44,107 nucleotides of DNA from positions 1 through 44,107 of the forward strand of contig JAIXXZ010000011.1 in NCBI GenBank assembly GCA_027490465.1, given 5' to 3'. The DNA comes from Oxalobacteraceae bacterium. GTDB lineage: Bacteria; Pseudomonadota; Gammaproteobacteria; Burkholderiales; Burkholderiaceae_D. A program made the position numbers and the translations under genes. Shown here in pieces: positions 34,126-43,029 of the stretch (the stretch's first letter is position 1; each line of letters opens with the position of its first letter). Below the pieces are notes generated by a model. The model was not told the origin of the DNA and ran no database searches. It saw nothing but the letters and a program-made list of their open reading frames with translations.

Positions 34126-35655
34126 TCACTTCAGTTCAAATCCGCGGGCACCATCCTGAGATCGCGGTTGACTGCCACCTTCCAATTTGCCATCAATAAA
34201 GAGATCTTTGCGCGAGGGATCAAGCACGCCATCCGTAGGCAGTCGATAATCTGCAGGCAGCGGCTTCACCAATCTTGGTGTCACGATAAATACAAGCTCG
34301 GTACGGTCACGCTGAAAATCGCTACTGCGAAAGAGCGCACCCAGAATCGGAATTTCTCCGAGGATTGGAAAAGCTTTGATATTGGCGGTAACGTTATTTT
34401 TGATCAGCCCGCCAATCGCAAAGCTTTGGCCATCTGCCAGCTGTACCGTTGTCGATGCGCGTCGCGTGGTGATGAGTGGCAGTACGGAGCGGCTGCCATT
34501 GACCGAACTGATGCCTATACCCTCGCGCGAGAGTTCGGAGACTTCGGGTGAGACGCGCAGATTGATGCGACCACCGGAAAGTACGGTCGGTGTGAACTTG
34601 AGTCCCACACCGAATTCTTTTTCTTCCAGAGTGACGCGGCCAAAGCCGCCGACCACATCCTGCCCAACCGGAATGAGGATACGACCACCCGCCAGAAAGC
34701 TGCCCTCCTGTCCACTGATGGCCATGACGTTCGGCTCAGCGAGAATTTTGATCAGACTGTCTTTTTTTTCCGCATCCAGATTCACGCCTGAGCCTGAAGC
34801 ACGATTGACACCGACCGTACCCGCCGATCCGGTCAGAAAATTCGACAAAATATTGTAGGTGACCGAGCCGCTGGTGGGTGAGCCGGTCACGTTCACACCC
34901 AGTTTGTCTAACAGGATTTTTGAAACCTCGGCGACTTTCACTTCGAGCATGACCTGCTGTGCTGCTGTCACCTGCAATAAATTTATGATGCGTAATTGCT
35001 GCAAGGCCGGATTCGTTGACAAGGTAGTTTGCATGTTGCCGCCGCTGGCATTAGCCATGCCCTCCTGCTGTGCTGCTGCGCTCATTGAGGCTGGGCGCCG
35101 TACAAAAGCCAGTGCCAGATCGTAGACTCGGGAAGCGACCATCGCATCCGTCACCGTGCCACTTAGCACCAGGCTGTCAGCAGCAGCGCTGACGCGTATA
35201 TTTTTTTCCTCAGGCATGAGCTCTGACAGCGTTGCCTGCAGTGCGGCGGGATCCATGGTGATGGTGACATCGATCGCCGTGCACTTACCGCTTTTCCCCT
35301 GCAAGATCATATTGGTGGTGCCTACCTCAACGCCAAGCAAATAGAGAGTCGCGGGCGCTACCAGCATTGCCTGAGCGACGGAAGGATTGGCAAGGGTGCG
35401 GTTGGTGACCTCTTCAGGCAAGCGCAATAGCGTTGATTTCCCGATGGGCAGTGTCATCTTTGCAGGCGATACGGCCTCGCCATTGCAGCTCAAGCCCGGC
35501 AAGCTGTTCATTGTGGCGGGTGTGAGCTTCCCGGGACTGGGGCGCGATTCACGTTCGTTCGTATTCTGGTCACTGTCCTCTGACCAGCCTGATACGGATG
35601 ACATCATTAGACTCATAGCCATCAGCATTCTCTGCTTTGCGCGACGTTGCAGCAT
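34126..35655 (-). CDS. rcpA: Tad outer-membrane secretin RcpA/CpaC
   Basis: Outer-membrane channel for the Flp pilus. 509 residues from the ATG at 35655, which has AGGAG seven bases upstream; the earlier in-frame codon at 35700 has none. After a signal region come the pilus-secretin N-domain (LPIGKSTLLRLPEEV ... LLGVEVGTTNMILQG), a BON-like domain (VSAAADSLVLSGTV), and the secretin core ending with the signature ILGEIPILGALFRSSDF and TELVFIVTPRLVKPL. It lies between rcpC and a small lipoprotein, as is usual. Confidence 0.93.
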   Translation of the reverse strand: MLQRRAKQRMLMAMSLMMSSVSGWSEDSDQNTNERESRPSPGKLTPATMNSLPGLSCNGEAVSPAKMTLPIGKSTLLRLPEEVTNRTLANPSVAQAMLVAPATLYLLGVEVGTTNMILQGKSGKCTAIDVTITMDPAALQATLSELMPEEKNIRVSAAADSLVLSGTVTDAMVASRVYDLALAFVRRPASMSAAAQQEGMANASGGNMQTTLSTNPALQQLRIINLLQVTAAQQVMLEVKVAEVSKILLDKLGVNVTGSPTSGSVTYNILSNFLTGSAGTVGVNRASGSGVNLDAEKKDSLIKILAEPNVMAISGQEGSFLAGGRILIPVGQDVVGGFGRVTLEEKEFGVGLKFTPTVLSGGRINLRVSPEVSELSREGIGISSVNGSRSVLPLITTRRASTTVQLADGQSFAIGGLIKNNVTANIKAFPILGEIPILGALFRSSDFQRDRTELVFIVTPRLVKPLPADYRLPTDGVLDPSRKDLFIDGKLEGGSQPRSQDGARGFELK

Positions 35656-35690
35656 GATGTTTCTCCTCTTGTTCGTATAGTTGCGGGAGT

Positions 35691-36767
35691 TCAGTAGCAC
35701 TCGGTGGAATTTCTCAATCCATTAATGACACCAACACAAAATAGTTGCGGTATTGGAGCAGCGACGTTGGCAGCAGGCGTTGCGACTGGCACTATTTTCT
35801 TTTCAGATACCTGGTTATTTTCTGCAGCACTGACCTCGGTGGCTTTTATGGTCGCTGCTTGTTTTGAAATTTCAGATATTGCGGCAGCGTTATTTACCGC
35901 AGGTGTTGCTACTGGCAAGGATTTTATTTCAGATGTTTTTTGATCTTCTGTCGTAACGACCGGGGATTTTTTTTCATTTATTACTTGTCTTGATTGCTTC
36001 TTGTTTGAAGTCGGTGACGCCGAATGATTGCCGAGTTTATTTTGCGGAATAAGCACTGCTCGTTCATCCAGAAGAGAGGATTTCATCGCACCCTCTGTAC
36101 TTGCTGCCTGGGGATCCAACTGATTGCGCAATACCAGCGAGAGACTGCCAACGCTGCGCGCAAGATCGAGTTTTTCCGCCTGCTCTGGGGTCACCTCGAG
36201 AGTGACCGCGTTGACGACGCGCGGCTTGGTTTCATCGCGTCCGACGTCCTGTGCAACCGCCAGTACAAGAATTCGCTCAAGAACAATCTTGGATATCTGT
36301 CTATCACGTGCGGAATTGTTGTCGTTATCGCGCTGGGTGTTGACAAGGATGTCGACATAATTTCCCGGTAACGCAAATCCCGCAACACCAATCACATCAT
36401 TGACTCTGACCGTCATTGCGCGTCGACCTTCGCCAATGACCGCCGATAAGCCACCCGTAGTACCTAAGGGCGCGAGCTTGGCGTCGACGACTGCCTCTCC
36501 CCGCAACAAGCTGGTGCGCAGTACGCGACCATCCAGCGCAGCCATGTCTTTATGCGCACCCGGCGGTGTACTGGAGGCGGGCCAGTCTACGAGCTTCACA
36601 AGATCAGGCGTGAGTCGCTGCCCGAGGCTGATATCAGTGGCTGCGACGGCAATACGTTCGATGCCTCGCGTTGATTGCCTCGTTAACCACTTTGCCGCAA
36701 GTAGTACTGCGAGCAGACCACAGACAACAGCCACCCCCAACATGATCCAGGTTCTTGTATTTTTCAT
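35691..36767 (-). CDS. rcpC: Flp pilus assembly protein RcpC/CpaB
   Basis: A periplasmic SAF-domain protein thought to act at the secretin. The ATG at 36767 is preceded by AAGGTGG, so it is preferred over GTG at 36779. The N-terminal helix (MLGVAVVCGLLAVLLAAKWL), the SAF domain (ISLGQRLTPDLVKLVDWP) and the CpaB domain with IGVAGFALPGNYVDILV are standard. Beyond about residue 240 comes a Lys/Ala/Val low-complexity extension with a repeated PVATPA..N.AA.I block and a Cys-containing C-terminus (LFCVGVINGLRNSTECY), which is longer than the usual family end. Confidence 0.88.
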   Translation of the reverse strand: MKNTRTWIMLGVAVVCGLLAVLLAAKWLTRQSTRGIERIAVAATDISLGQRLTPDLVKLVDWPASSTPPGAHKDMAALDGRVLRTSLLRGEAVVDAKLAPLGTTGGLSAVIGEGRRAMTVRVNDVIGVAGFALPGNYVDILVNTQRDNDNNSARDRQISKIVLERILVLAVAQDVGRDETKPRVVNAVTLEVTPEQAEKLDLARSVGSLSLVLRNQLDPQAASTEGAMKSSLLDERAVLIPQNKLGNHSASPTSNKKQSRQVINEKKSPVVTTEDQKTSEIKSLPVATPAVNNAAAISEISKQAATIKATEVSAAENNQVSEKKIVPVATPAANVAAPIPQLFCVGVINGLRNSTECY

Positions 36768-36823
36768 TGCTTGTTCCACCTTTCATGCAATTGGCGCTTT
36801 GTGTCTTGCAATTTTTTTCTCGA

Positions 36824-37375
36824 TCATGACGACCAGATCAGGCATATCTTTATAACCACGCCTAGCGCGATCACGACACCATAGGGAATGACACCTCGCG
36901 AAGTCACATAGGTTCGTGGTATTGGGTCGCGTTGCGGTAAATTCAGTAGATGCCAGGGCATTGATCTGATGCGGGCGTATACCAATCCACCGGTAGTGGT
37001 GCGGTTGAGCAGCAAGATGACCGACCACAGCCCCCCGATAAAAAAACTGATCAGCGCAATGTCAATGACCGCCGCGGGACCGGCGAACAGCCCCAGTGTC
37101 GCCAGCAATTTCACATCGCCGGGTGCCATACCGCCCTTCCAATAGAAAGGCCAGATCAGCGCAAATCCCAGAAAACCACCTGCAAGTGAATACGCGAGCC
37201 CGTGGCTACCGGGCGCAAACGCTGCCAGCATCAGGGCCGCGGCACAGCTGGCCGCCAGCAAACGATTGGGTATGCGCCATTGAAACCAGTCATGCCAGGC
37301 CGCGAGGATTGCGACGATCAGCAGACCGGCAACGGCATAAGAGGCAAGCGAGACATCGGTAAAGAAAGGCATCAT
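36824..37375 (-). CDS. tadV: Tad prepilin peptidase TadV/CpaA
   Basis: An A24-family aspartyl peptidase that cleaves the Flp leader. 183 residues from the ATG at 37375 (a second ATG is adjacent), with GAGAG-like ribosome site; earlier Met codons would add a hydrophilic extension. Catalytic features: first Asp in WHDWFQWRIPN and second in GGMAPGDVKLLATLG (the GXGD type). About six membrane helices. It lacks the N-methyltransferase domain, as expected for TadV. rcpC follows after 56 bases. Confidence 0.9.
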   Translation of the reverse strand: MMPFFTDVSLASYAVAGLLIVAILAAWHDWFQWRIPNRLLAASCAAALMLAAFAPGSHGLAYSLAGGFLGFALIWPFYWKGGMAPGDVKLLATLGLFAGPAAVIDIALISFFIGGLWSVILLLNRTTTGGLVYARIRSMPWHLLNLPQRDPIPRTYVTSRGVIPYGVVIALGVVIKICLIWSS

Positions 37376-37443
37376 GTAGCGCTCTCTGTAGATTCGATTC
37401 ATAGCCCGTTGCATCACGGGCAGCGGGCAAGCGACACACCTTG

Positions 37444-37468
37444 GAAAAAGGCAGGTTGTGACCTGCCT
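37444..37468 (-). terminator. Terminator/attenuator downstream of flp
   Basis: On the minus strand, AGGCAGGT-CACA-ACCTGCCT forms an 8-bp hairpin followed by TTTTT. It lies 31 bases after the flp stop and before tadV. It should terminate most flp transcripts and let a fraction read into the assembly genes, adjusting pilin excess. Confidence 0.8.
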
Positions 37469-37499
37469 GTTCCACGTAGCGTGATCTCAGCCAACCTTT

Positions 37500-37685
37500 T
37501 TAAGCAGCCGGTGTGATCAGTTTTCCCTGAATGTAGGTAAATATGGCGTTGAGTTGGGTGCCGATGCCACCCACGGCCAAGGCAATAACGGCAGCGATCA
37601 GCGCTGCGAGCAGACCGTATTCCAGTGCCGCCGCGCCGGCTTCATCTGCAAAGAAGGCTTTGGTTTTATCAATGAGGAATTGCAT
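37500..37685 (-). CDS. flp: Flp/Fap-family major pilin
   Basis: The structural pilin of the Tad pilus, 61 residues. A short leader (MQFLIDKTKAFFADEAG) ends in Gly, followed by AAALEYGLLAALIAAVIALAVGG: the Flp signature G/XXXXEY, cleaved by TadV after Gly. The ATG at 37685 has GGAGA six to seven bases upstream; a longer open frame upstream has no coding signs. First gene of the Tad operon, followed by a terminator, with a divergent copA on the other side of a 328-base spacer. Confidence 0.95.
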   Translation of the reverse strand: MQFLIDKTKAFFADEAGAAALEYGLLAALIAAVIALAVGGIGTQLNAIFTYIQGKLITPAA

Positions 37686-37733
37686 GAGAAATCTCCAGAA
37701 TAAAAAGGTGAACCGTTGAGGTGAGCCGGGAAT

Positions 37734-37763
37734 CCGATCCCCATCGACTGCGGGGTAGATCGG
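37734..37763 (-). promoter_or_regulatory. Stem-loop in the flp leader
   Basis: CCGAT-CCCC ... GGGG-TAG-ATCGG pairs as 5+4 base pairs with a three-base bulge, about 50 bases before the flp ATG. It may stabilise the abundant pilin mRNA. Confidence 0.4.
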
Positions 37764-37775
37764 CGCCCAGCCCTC

Positions 37776-37798
37776 TGACAAATGTTGTAAATTTGTCA
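37776..37798. promoter_or_regulatory. Perfect inverted repeat upstream of flp
   Basis: TGACAAAT-N7-ATTTGTCA, centred about 102 bases before the flp ATG. Symmetric half-sites one and a half helical turns apart fit a dimeric regulator. The regulator is unknown; AT-rich arms make a functional RNA hairpin less likely. Confidence 0.5.
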
Positions 37799-38013
37799 TT
37801 GGTTGCAGTGTACGTAGCATCGGAGACTCAGCGATATAGTGCAAATGTACTAAGTTATGTGTCTTTTTATTAACAAATAAGCTCCTCAGCAACTGAAAAG
37901 CGCTGGTACACCCAAGCCTCAAATCACTCAAAATTTGATTTATTGCAATCTTTTGGGACCTTCCCGGCAAAACTACGAGCGACAATCTGATCTTGTTCAA
38001 CCGGGACTGACCC

Positions 38014-40404
38014 ATGAAATCCACCGAATTACGCCGCCCGCAAACATCCCCGGCCAAACCGCTGATACGTGAAGTGCAGCGTCGTGGTGGCACGTCCGTG
38101 CCAGCTGCCGCCCCCGAAGACAAGCCCTACACGGATCCGGTCTGCGGCATGAAAGCCGCTGCCAATCCGGACAAGTCGGCCGTTCATGCGGGCCAGACCT
38201 ACTACTTCTGCAGCACCGGTTGCGTGAGTAAATTCAAATCCGATCCGATGCGCTATCTCTCGCCGGATCGAAAAAACGAGCCCACAGGTCCCGCCGATGC
38301 GATCTATACCTGCCCGATGGATCCGGAAATCAAGCAAGTGGGGCCCGGCTCCTGCCCTATCTGCGGCATGGCACTCGAGCCCATGCAGGCGACGATGGAA
38401 GAAGACACGACTGAACTTGACGATATGACGCGACGCTTCTGGTTCAGTCTTGCGCTGTCGCTGCCACTGCTGTTTTTGAGCATGAGTGAATTGATCGGTG
38501 TCGACAGTGCCGCACTGCTTGGTCACACCACCCATGCCTGGCTGCAGGGTCTGCTCGCCACACCCGTGGTGTTCTGGTTCGGCTGGCCGTTTCTCGAGCG
38601 TGGCGCACGCTCATTCAAGAACGGCCATTTGAATATGTTCAGTCTGATCGCGATGGGTGTGATGGCGGCCTGGCTGTTCAGTGCAATCGGACTGCTTTTT
38701 CCACAGGTACTGCCCGACGCATTTCGAATGAACGGCATGGCACCGCTGTATTTCGAAGCGGCGGCTGTCATCGTGTCGCTGGTGTTGTTGGGTCAGATAC
38801 TGGAATTGCGCGCCCGATCCAAAACCAATGCCGCAGTGAGATCACTCCTCGCGCTGGCGCCCACAACGGCCATCAAAGTGAATGCTGATGGCAGCGAGCG
38901 CGAAGTGTCGCTGGATCAGGTACAGATCGGCGATCTGCTGCGCATACGACCCGGTGGCAACCTACCCGTTGACGGTGTCGTCACCGAGGGTGAATCCACC
39001 GTGGATGAATCCATGCTGACGGGCGAAGCCATATCGGTTCAAAAAATCGCAGGCAGTAAAGTCATCGCAGGCTCGGTCAATCAGCAGGGTGCTTTCGTGA
39101 TGCGTGCTGAAAAAATTGGTGCAGATACCTTGCTCTCTCACATTGTGCAATTGGTGAATCAGGCAGGACGCTCGCGTGCACCAATACAAAAGCTGGCGGA
39201 TCGTGTATCGGGCTGGTTTGTACCTACAGTCATTGCGGCTGCCGCACTGTCCTTCATCGTGTGGGCAGTGGCGGGGCCTGCACCGGGACTGACGAATGGA
39301 CTGGTGGCAGCGGTGTCGGTGCTCATCATTGCCTGTCCCTGCGCACTCGGACTAGCGACACCGATATCGATCATGGTGGGTATTGGTCGCGGTGCGCGTG
39401 AAGGCGTGCTGATCAAGGATGCCGAAGCGCTGGAACTGATGGAAAAAATCGACACGCTCATCGTGGACAAGACAGGCACGCTCACCGAAGGCGCACCGAA
39501 GGTACAGCAAATCGTTGCCAGTGAAGGTTTCGCGCGCGCCGATGTGCTGGTACTCGCAGCAGCACTGGAAAACATGAGCGAGCATCCGCTGGCGCACGCC
39601 ATCCTTGTGCATCTGAAAGCGCAGAACCTGCCCATCTTGCCTGTCACCGGCTTCAGCGCCATCACCGGCAAAGGCGTACGTGGCCATATTGATGGCAATG
39701 CGGTATCGCTAGGCAATGCACTGCTGATGAAGGAAGCCGGCGTCGATATCACGTCACTCGCACACAAAGCGGATGAATTGCGTGCGATGGGACATACGGT
39801 GATGTTTGTCGCGGTTGAGCAGAAACTGGCCGGTGTGATCAGTGTTGCCGACACCATCAAACCCGAAACTCGCGAAGCCATACGTCAGCTCCACGCAGAA
39901 GGTGTGAAGATCGTGATGCTGACTGGCGATAACCTAACGACCGCGCGCGCTGTCGCCGCAGAACTGGGCATCGATACTGTACATGCCGAAGTTTTGCCTG
40001 AAGAAAAATACCGTCATGTGCAGACATTGCAGCAACAAGGCAAGATCGTTGCGATGGCCGGTGATGGCATCAATGATGCACCGGCATTGGCTGAAGCCAG
40101 TGTGGGCATTGCCATGGGTACCGGTACCGATATCGCGATGAACAGCGCGCGCATTGTGCTGGTCAAAGGCGATTTGAGGGGTATCGTCAAGGCAAGACAA
40201 TTGTCACGCGCGACCATGCGCAATATTCGGCAGAATCTCTTTTTTGCCTTCGTTTATAACTTTGTGGGCGTGCCGATTGCGGCAGGTGTCTTGTACCCTT
40301 GGCTGGGCCTGCTGCTCTCACCGATGATTGCCAGCGCGGCGATGAGTTTTTCTTCAGTATCGGTGATTGCCAATGCGCTGCGACTGAGACGTGCCTCGCT
40401 CTGA
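38014..40404 (+). CDS. copA: Copper/silver-translocating P1B-type ATPase with YHS and HMBD domains
   Basis: A 796-residue heavy-metal exporter of the inner membrane. N-terminal metal sites are unusual: a YHS domain (DPVCGM at 41-46, FCSTGC at 65-70) and a heavy-metal-binding domain (YTCPMDPE ... CPICGM at 98-119); no HMA domain (GMTCXXC) is present. The core has CPC at 441-443, the phosphorylation motif DKTGT (Asp485), SEHPLA, TGDN and GDGINDAP. NFVGVP and MSFSSVSVIANALRL in the last helices mark the P1B-1 (Cu+/Ag+) class. thpR follows six bases later. Regulation may involve the upstream ACCTTCCC half-site, but this is weak. Confidence 0.92.
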   Translation: MKSTELRRPQTSPAKPLIREVQRRGGTSVPAAAPEDKPYTDPVCGMKAAANPDKSAVHAGQTYYFCSTGCVSKFKSDPMRYLSPDRKNEPTGPADAIYTCPMDPEIKQVGPGSCPICGMALEPMQATMEEDTTELDDMTRRFWFSLALSLPLLFLSMSELIGVDSAALLGHTTHAWLQGLLATPVVFWFGWPFLERGARSFKNGHLNMFSLIAMGVMAAWLFSAIGLLFPQVLPDAFRMNGMAPLYFEAAAVIVSLVLLGQILELRARSKTNAAVRSLLALAPTTAIKVNADGSEREVSLDQVQIGDLLRIRPGGNLPVDGVVTEGESTVDESMLTGEAISVQKIAGSKVIAGSVNQQGAFVMRAEKIGADTLLSHIVQLVNQAGRSRAPIQKLADRVSGWFVPTVIAAAALSFIVWAVAGPAPGLTNGLVAAVSVLIIACPCALGLATPISIMVGIGRGAREGVLIKDAEALELMEKIDTLIVDKTGTLTEGAPKVQQIVASEGFARADVLVLAAALENMSEHPLAHAILVHLKAQNLPILPVTGFSAITGKGVRGHIDGNAVSLGNALLMKEAGVDITSLAHKADELRAMGHTVMFVAVEQKLAGVISVADTIKPETREAIRQLHAEGVKIVMLTGDNLTTARAVAAELGIDTVHAEVLPEEKYRHVQTLQQQGKIVAMAGDGINDAPALAEASVGIAMGTGTDIAMNSARIVLVKGDLRGIVKARQLSRATMRNIRQNLFFAFVYNFVGVPIAAGVLYPWLGLLLSPMIASAAMSFSSVSVIANALRLRRASL

Positions 40405-40410
40405 ACAGAG

Positions 40411-40932
40411 ATGAAATCTCCAGGTGACTCGCTGCGATTGTTTTATGCCCTATGGCCCGATGAGGATATTCGCAAACGATTGGTTGCGCTACAGTCTCAG
40501 GTGAATGGCCGAAAAGTCATACCTGAAAATTTACATATGACTCTGGCGTTTCTGGGTCAGCAATCGCGCGGTCTTCTGCCAGTACTGCATCAGGTGATGG
40601 ATGAATTACCGTTCAACGCAATGACCTTGGAAATTAATCGTTTTGGCTATTTCCAAAAACCGCAAGTCGCCTGGGCAGGGCCATCAAGCGCGTCACAAGC
40701 GCTGCTTGATTTGCAGGGTAGCTTGATGGAAAAGCTGGTGCAGTTCAATGTGCCACTGAAGGCCGCAGCGGGATTCAAGCCCCATATCACGCTGGCGCGT
40801 GATGCAACAGCGCCAGCCGTTGCGGATGCGCAATCCATCGTGTGGCAAGTCAGACGTATTGCATTGATTGCTTCGACGTCCACACCGGGCGGTGTGTCTT
40901 ATGTGTCGCTGAGAGAACGACTCACAGGATAA
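40411..40932 (+). CDS. thpR: RNA 2',3'-cyclic phosphodiesterase (LigT/ThpR)
   Basis: A 173-residue 2H-phosphoesterase. The two catalytic motifs are present: HMTL at 42-45 and HITL at 125-128, with the usual FYALWPDE start. Known members open RNA 2',3'-cyclic phosphates or ligate tRNA halves in vitro. It begins six bases after copA and may be co-transcribed; it is tail-to-tail with tcdA with a three-base gap. Confidence 0.92.
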   Translation: MKSPGDSLRLFYALWPDEDIRKRLVALQSQVNGRKVIPENLHMTLAFLGQQSRGLLPVLHQVMDELPFNAMTLEINRFGYFQKPQVAWAGPSSASQALLDLQGSLMEKLVQFNVPLKAAAGFKPHITLARDATAPAVADAQSIVWQVRRIALIASTSTPGGVSYVSLRERLTG

Positions 40933-40935
40933 ATA

Positions 40936-41745
40936 TCAGCCGGCTTTCTCGGCCAGCTTGCGCAATACAAATCCTGCCGCAACAAAACCAAAGCTCGCAG
41001 TCACGACCACGGCGGAGCCATAACCTGCGCAATTGAGCCCCGTAATACCGGGAGCATCTTCATCCGTCGCACACAACTCAGGATGACGCAGCGGCTCGGT
41101 GGAATACACGGCGTCAACGCCGAATTTATTTTTTGTGCCGCGCGGGAAGCCATGATGTGCGCGCAAGCGCTTGCGCACGCGCGCTAGCAGAGGCTCTTGC
41201 TCGGTGCGGGATAAATCCACAATCGCGATACGGGTGGGATCAATCTGGCCACCGGCACTGCCTATCATGAGCAAGGGGATCTGATGCGCACGACAGTGCA
41301 CCACCAGAGCCGTCTTTGCGCGCGCATTGTCGATCGCATCAATCACATAGTCAAAACGACCCGGCTCGATCAGACTGGCGAGATTATCCTCAGTGACAAA
41401 ATCTTCAATCTCGTTGACGTGACAAGAGGGATTGATCTGCGCGATACGCTCGGCCAGTGCGCCGACCTTGGCTTTGCCCAGGGTATCGGTGAGCGCATGA
41501 ATCTGACGATTCACATTCGATTCAGCGAGATGGTCCAGATCGATCAGGGTGATCTGCCCGATGGCACTCCGGGCCAACGCCTCCACCGCCCAGGAGCCCA
41601 CGCCGCCCACACCAATTACGCAGACATGGGCATTACGGAATGCAGCCAGTGCGGCATCACCGTACAAACGCGCAATGCCGCCGAAGCGCCGCTCGAAATC
41701 AATATCGTCGGTATTTGCAGCTGAAATAGGAAGAATACTGGCCAT
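40936..41745 (-). CDS. tcdA: tRNA threonylcarbamoyladenosine dehydratase
   Basis: E1-like (ThiF/MoeB fold) enzyme, 269 residues, that cyclises t6A at tRNA position 37 to ct6A. The start FERRFGGIARLYG is typical; the nucleotide-binding motif VCVIGVGGVGSW is at 41-52, followed by LIDLDHLAESNVNRQ. Near the C-terminus are ELCATDEDAPGITGLNCAGYGS and a hydrophobic stretch. Divergent from the MFS gene with a 73-base spacer. Confidence 0.92.
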   Translation of the reverse strand: MASILPISAANTDDIDFERRFGGIARLYGDAALAAFRNAHVCVIGVGGVGSWAVEALARSAIGQITLIDLDHLAESNVNRQIHALTDTLGKAKVGALAERIAQINPSCHVNEIEDFVTEDNLASLIEPGRFDYVIDAIDNARAKTALVVHCRAHQIPLLMIGSAGGQIDPTRIAIVDLSRTEQEPLLARVRKRLRAHHGFPRGTKNKFGVDAVYSTEPLRHPELCATDEDAPGITGLNCAGYGSAVVVTASFGFVAAGFVLRKLAEKAG

Positions 41746-41818
41746 GTCCGCATTTTAACGGACAGCAGACCCGGCACTCACTTAAACTAGAGTCCCTTGC
41801 TTCTGACTCTGCGAACCT

Positions 41819-42985
41819 GTGCACCGCCCCTCTCCCTTGTTGATGCTGATTGGTGTCGCCGTCACTGCCCACGTGGCGCTGGCCGCTGCGCGCGTTACTA
41901 CAGCGCTGTATGCGCTGTCGCTGCATGCCTCCGAGTTCACGGTCGGGACGCTGATTGCACTGTTTGCCTTCGTGCCGATGTTCCTCGCCGTACCCATGGG
42001 GCGCGTGATTGATCGCATCGGCGTGCGTCGGCCGTTGATGGCAGGCTGCGCGCTTGCGTCGGTGGGTGTAACACTGGCAGCGACGGTACCGGGTCTGGGC
42101 ATTTTGTATGTCGCCGTCGTATTGATAGGCACCGGTTTCATGGCGATCTTCATCGGTACTCAGCATGCGGTGGGTACGCTGTCGACGCCGGACGAACGAG
42201 CAGCCAACTTTAGCCGTCTGTCCCTGGGGTTTTCCGTCTCGGCGTTTACAGGTCCGCTGATTGCCGGTTTTGCGATTGATCACGCACACTACTCGGTCGC
42301 CTATCTGATCTGCGGCGCATTTACGCTAACGGCTTTTATTCTGGCCGCCAGCGGTGCCCTGCGCGATCTGCCGCTGCACAGTGCGCCAACGAGTACACGC
42401 AAAGGCAGTGCTTTTAAAATGCTGCTGGATCCCGAAATGCGGCGCATTTATGTCGTCGGCATTCTGCTGGCCGCCGCTTGGGATCTGTTTACCTTCGTCA
42501 CGCCGATACGCGGCTCGCAGCTGGGCTTTTCCGCGTCGACCATAGGCATGATTCTGGCGACGTTTTCAGTAGCGACCTTTGTAGTGCGATTGGCGATGCC
42601 ACGCATCGTTCGGCATTTCAAGGAATGGCAAATTCTCACCGGCGCGCTGACGGCAGCGACGGCCTGTTATTTCATGTTCCCCTTCATGCAGCAGCCGCTC
42701 ACGATGGCCATTGCCGCCGCAGGTCTGGGCCTTGCGCTGGGAACAGGCCAACCGAATGTACTGGCACTGCTGCATCACAATGCACCAGCGGGCCGGGGCG
42801 CCGAAGCGATTGGCATACGCGCCACCATCGGCAATGCCAGCGCCGTCATGCTGCCAATCGCTTTTGGCGCGGCCGGCACAGCATTGGGACAATTTGCCGT
42901 ATTCTGGGGCCTGGCTGCGATCATTGCGTGCGGCGTGCCGCTGGCAGCGCGCAAGGCATTCAAACGTTTCAGTTCGGCTTCATAA
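41819..42985 (+). CDS. Major facilitator superfamily transporter
   Basis: A 388-residue, 12-helix transporter. The loop between helices 2 and 3 carries the MFS motif A variant [13 protein letters not shown]; helix-rich sequence continues in both halves, with a cytoplasmic loop at about 180-205 ([17 protein letters not shown]). The start is GTG at 41819; an internal ATG nine codons later would lie inside the first helix. Substrate is unknown. pdxH follows after 44 bases on the same strand. Confidence 0.85.
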   Translation: MHRPSPLLMLIGVAVTAHVALAAARVTTALYALSLHASEFTVGTLIALFAFVPMFLAVPMGRVIDRIGVRRPLMAGCALASVGVTLAATVPGLGILYVAVVLIGTGFMAIFIGTQHAVGTLSTPDERAANFSRLSLGFSVSAFTGPLIAGFAIDHAHYSVAYLICGAFTLTAFILAASGALRDLPLHSAPTSTRKGSAFKMLLDPEMRRIYVVGILLAAAWDLFTFVTPIRGSQLGFSASTIGMILATFSVATFVVRLAMPRIVRHFKEWQILTGALTAATACYFMFPFMQQPLTMAIAAAGLGLALGTGQPNVLALLHHNAPAGRGAEAIGIRATIGNASAVMLPIAFGAAGTALGQFAVFWGLAAIIACGVPLAARKAFKRFSSAS

Positions 42986-43029
42986 ACACTTTTTGTTCAT
43001 TCACTTCATTAACTCACACGCTTACTACC

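Larger units (their letters stand above)
37686..38013. other. Divergent control region flp / copA
   Basis: Contains the flp leader with a stem-loop (37734-37763), a perfect 8-bp inverted repeat (37776-37798), and an AT-rich stretch (37840-37950) where promoters for either direction could lie. Toward copA there is an ACCTTCCC half-site (37958-37965) of the CueR type, but no second half. No small gene seen. Confidence 0.5.

Noticed and set aside
37958-37965. CueR-type operator (ACCTTCCC) upstream of copA
   Set aside because: Only one half-site is present; no matching inverted half at the expected spacing and no clear -35/-10 around it.
37686-38123. Long N-terminal extension of the flp frame
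   Set aside because: Flp pilins are about 60 residues; the ATG at 37685 has a good ribosome site and the extension overlaps the control region and the copA start.
42478-43029. Upstream extension of the pdxH frame through the MFS gene
   Set aside because: PdxH proteins start at the Met encoded at 43030; the extension is out of frame with, and overlaps, a clear transporter.
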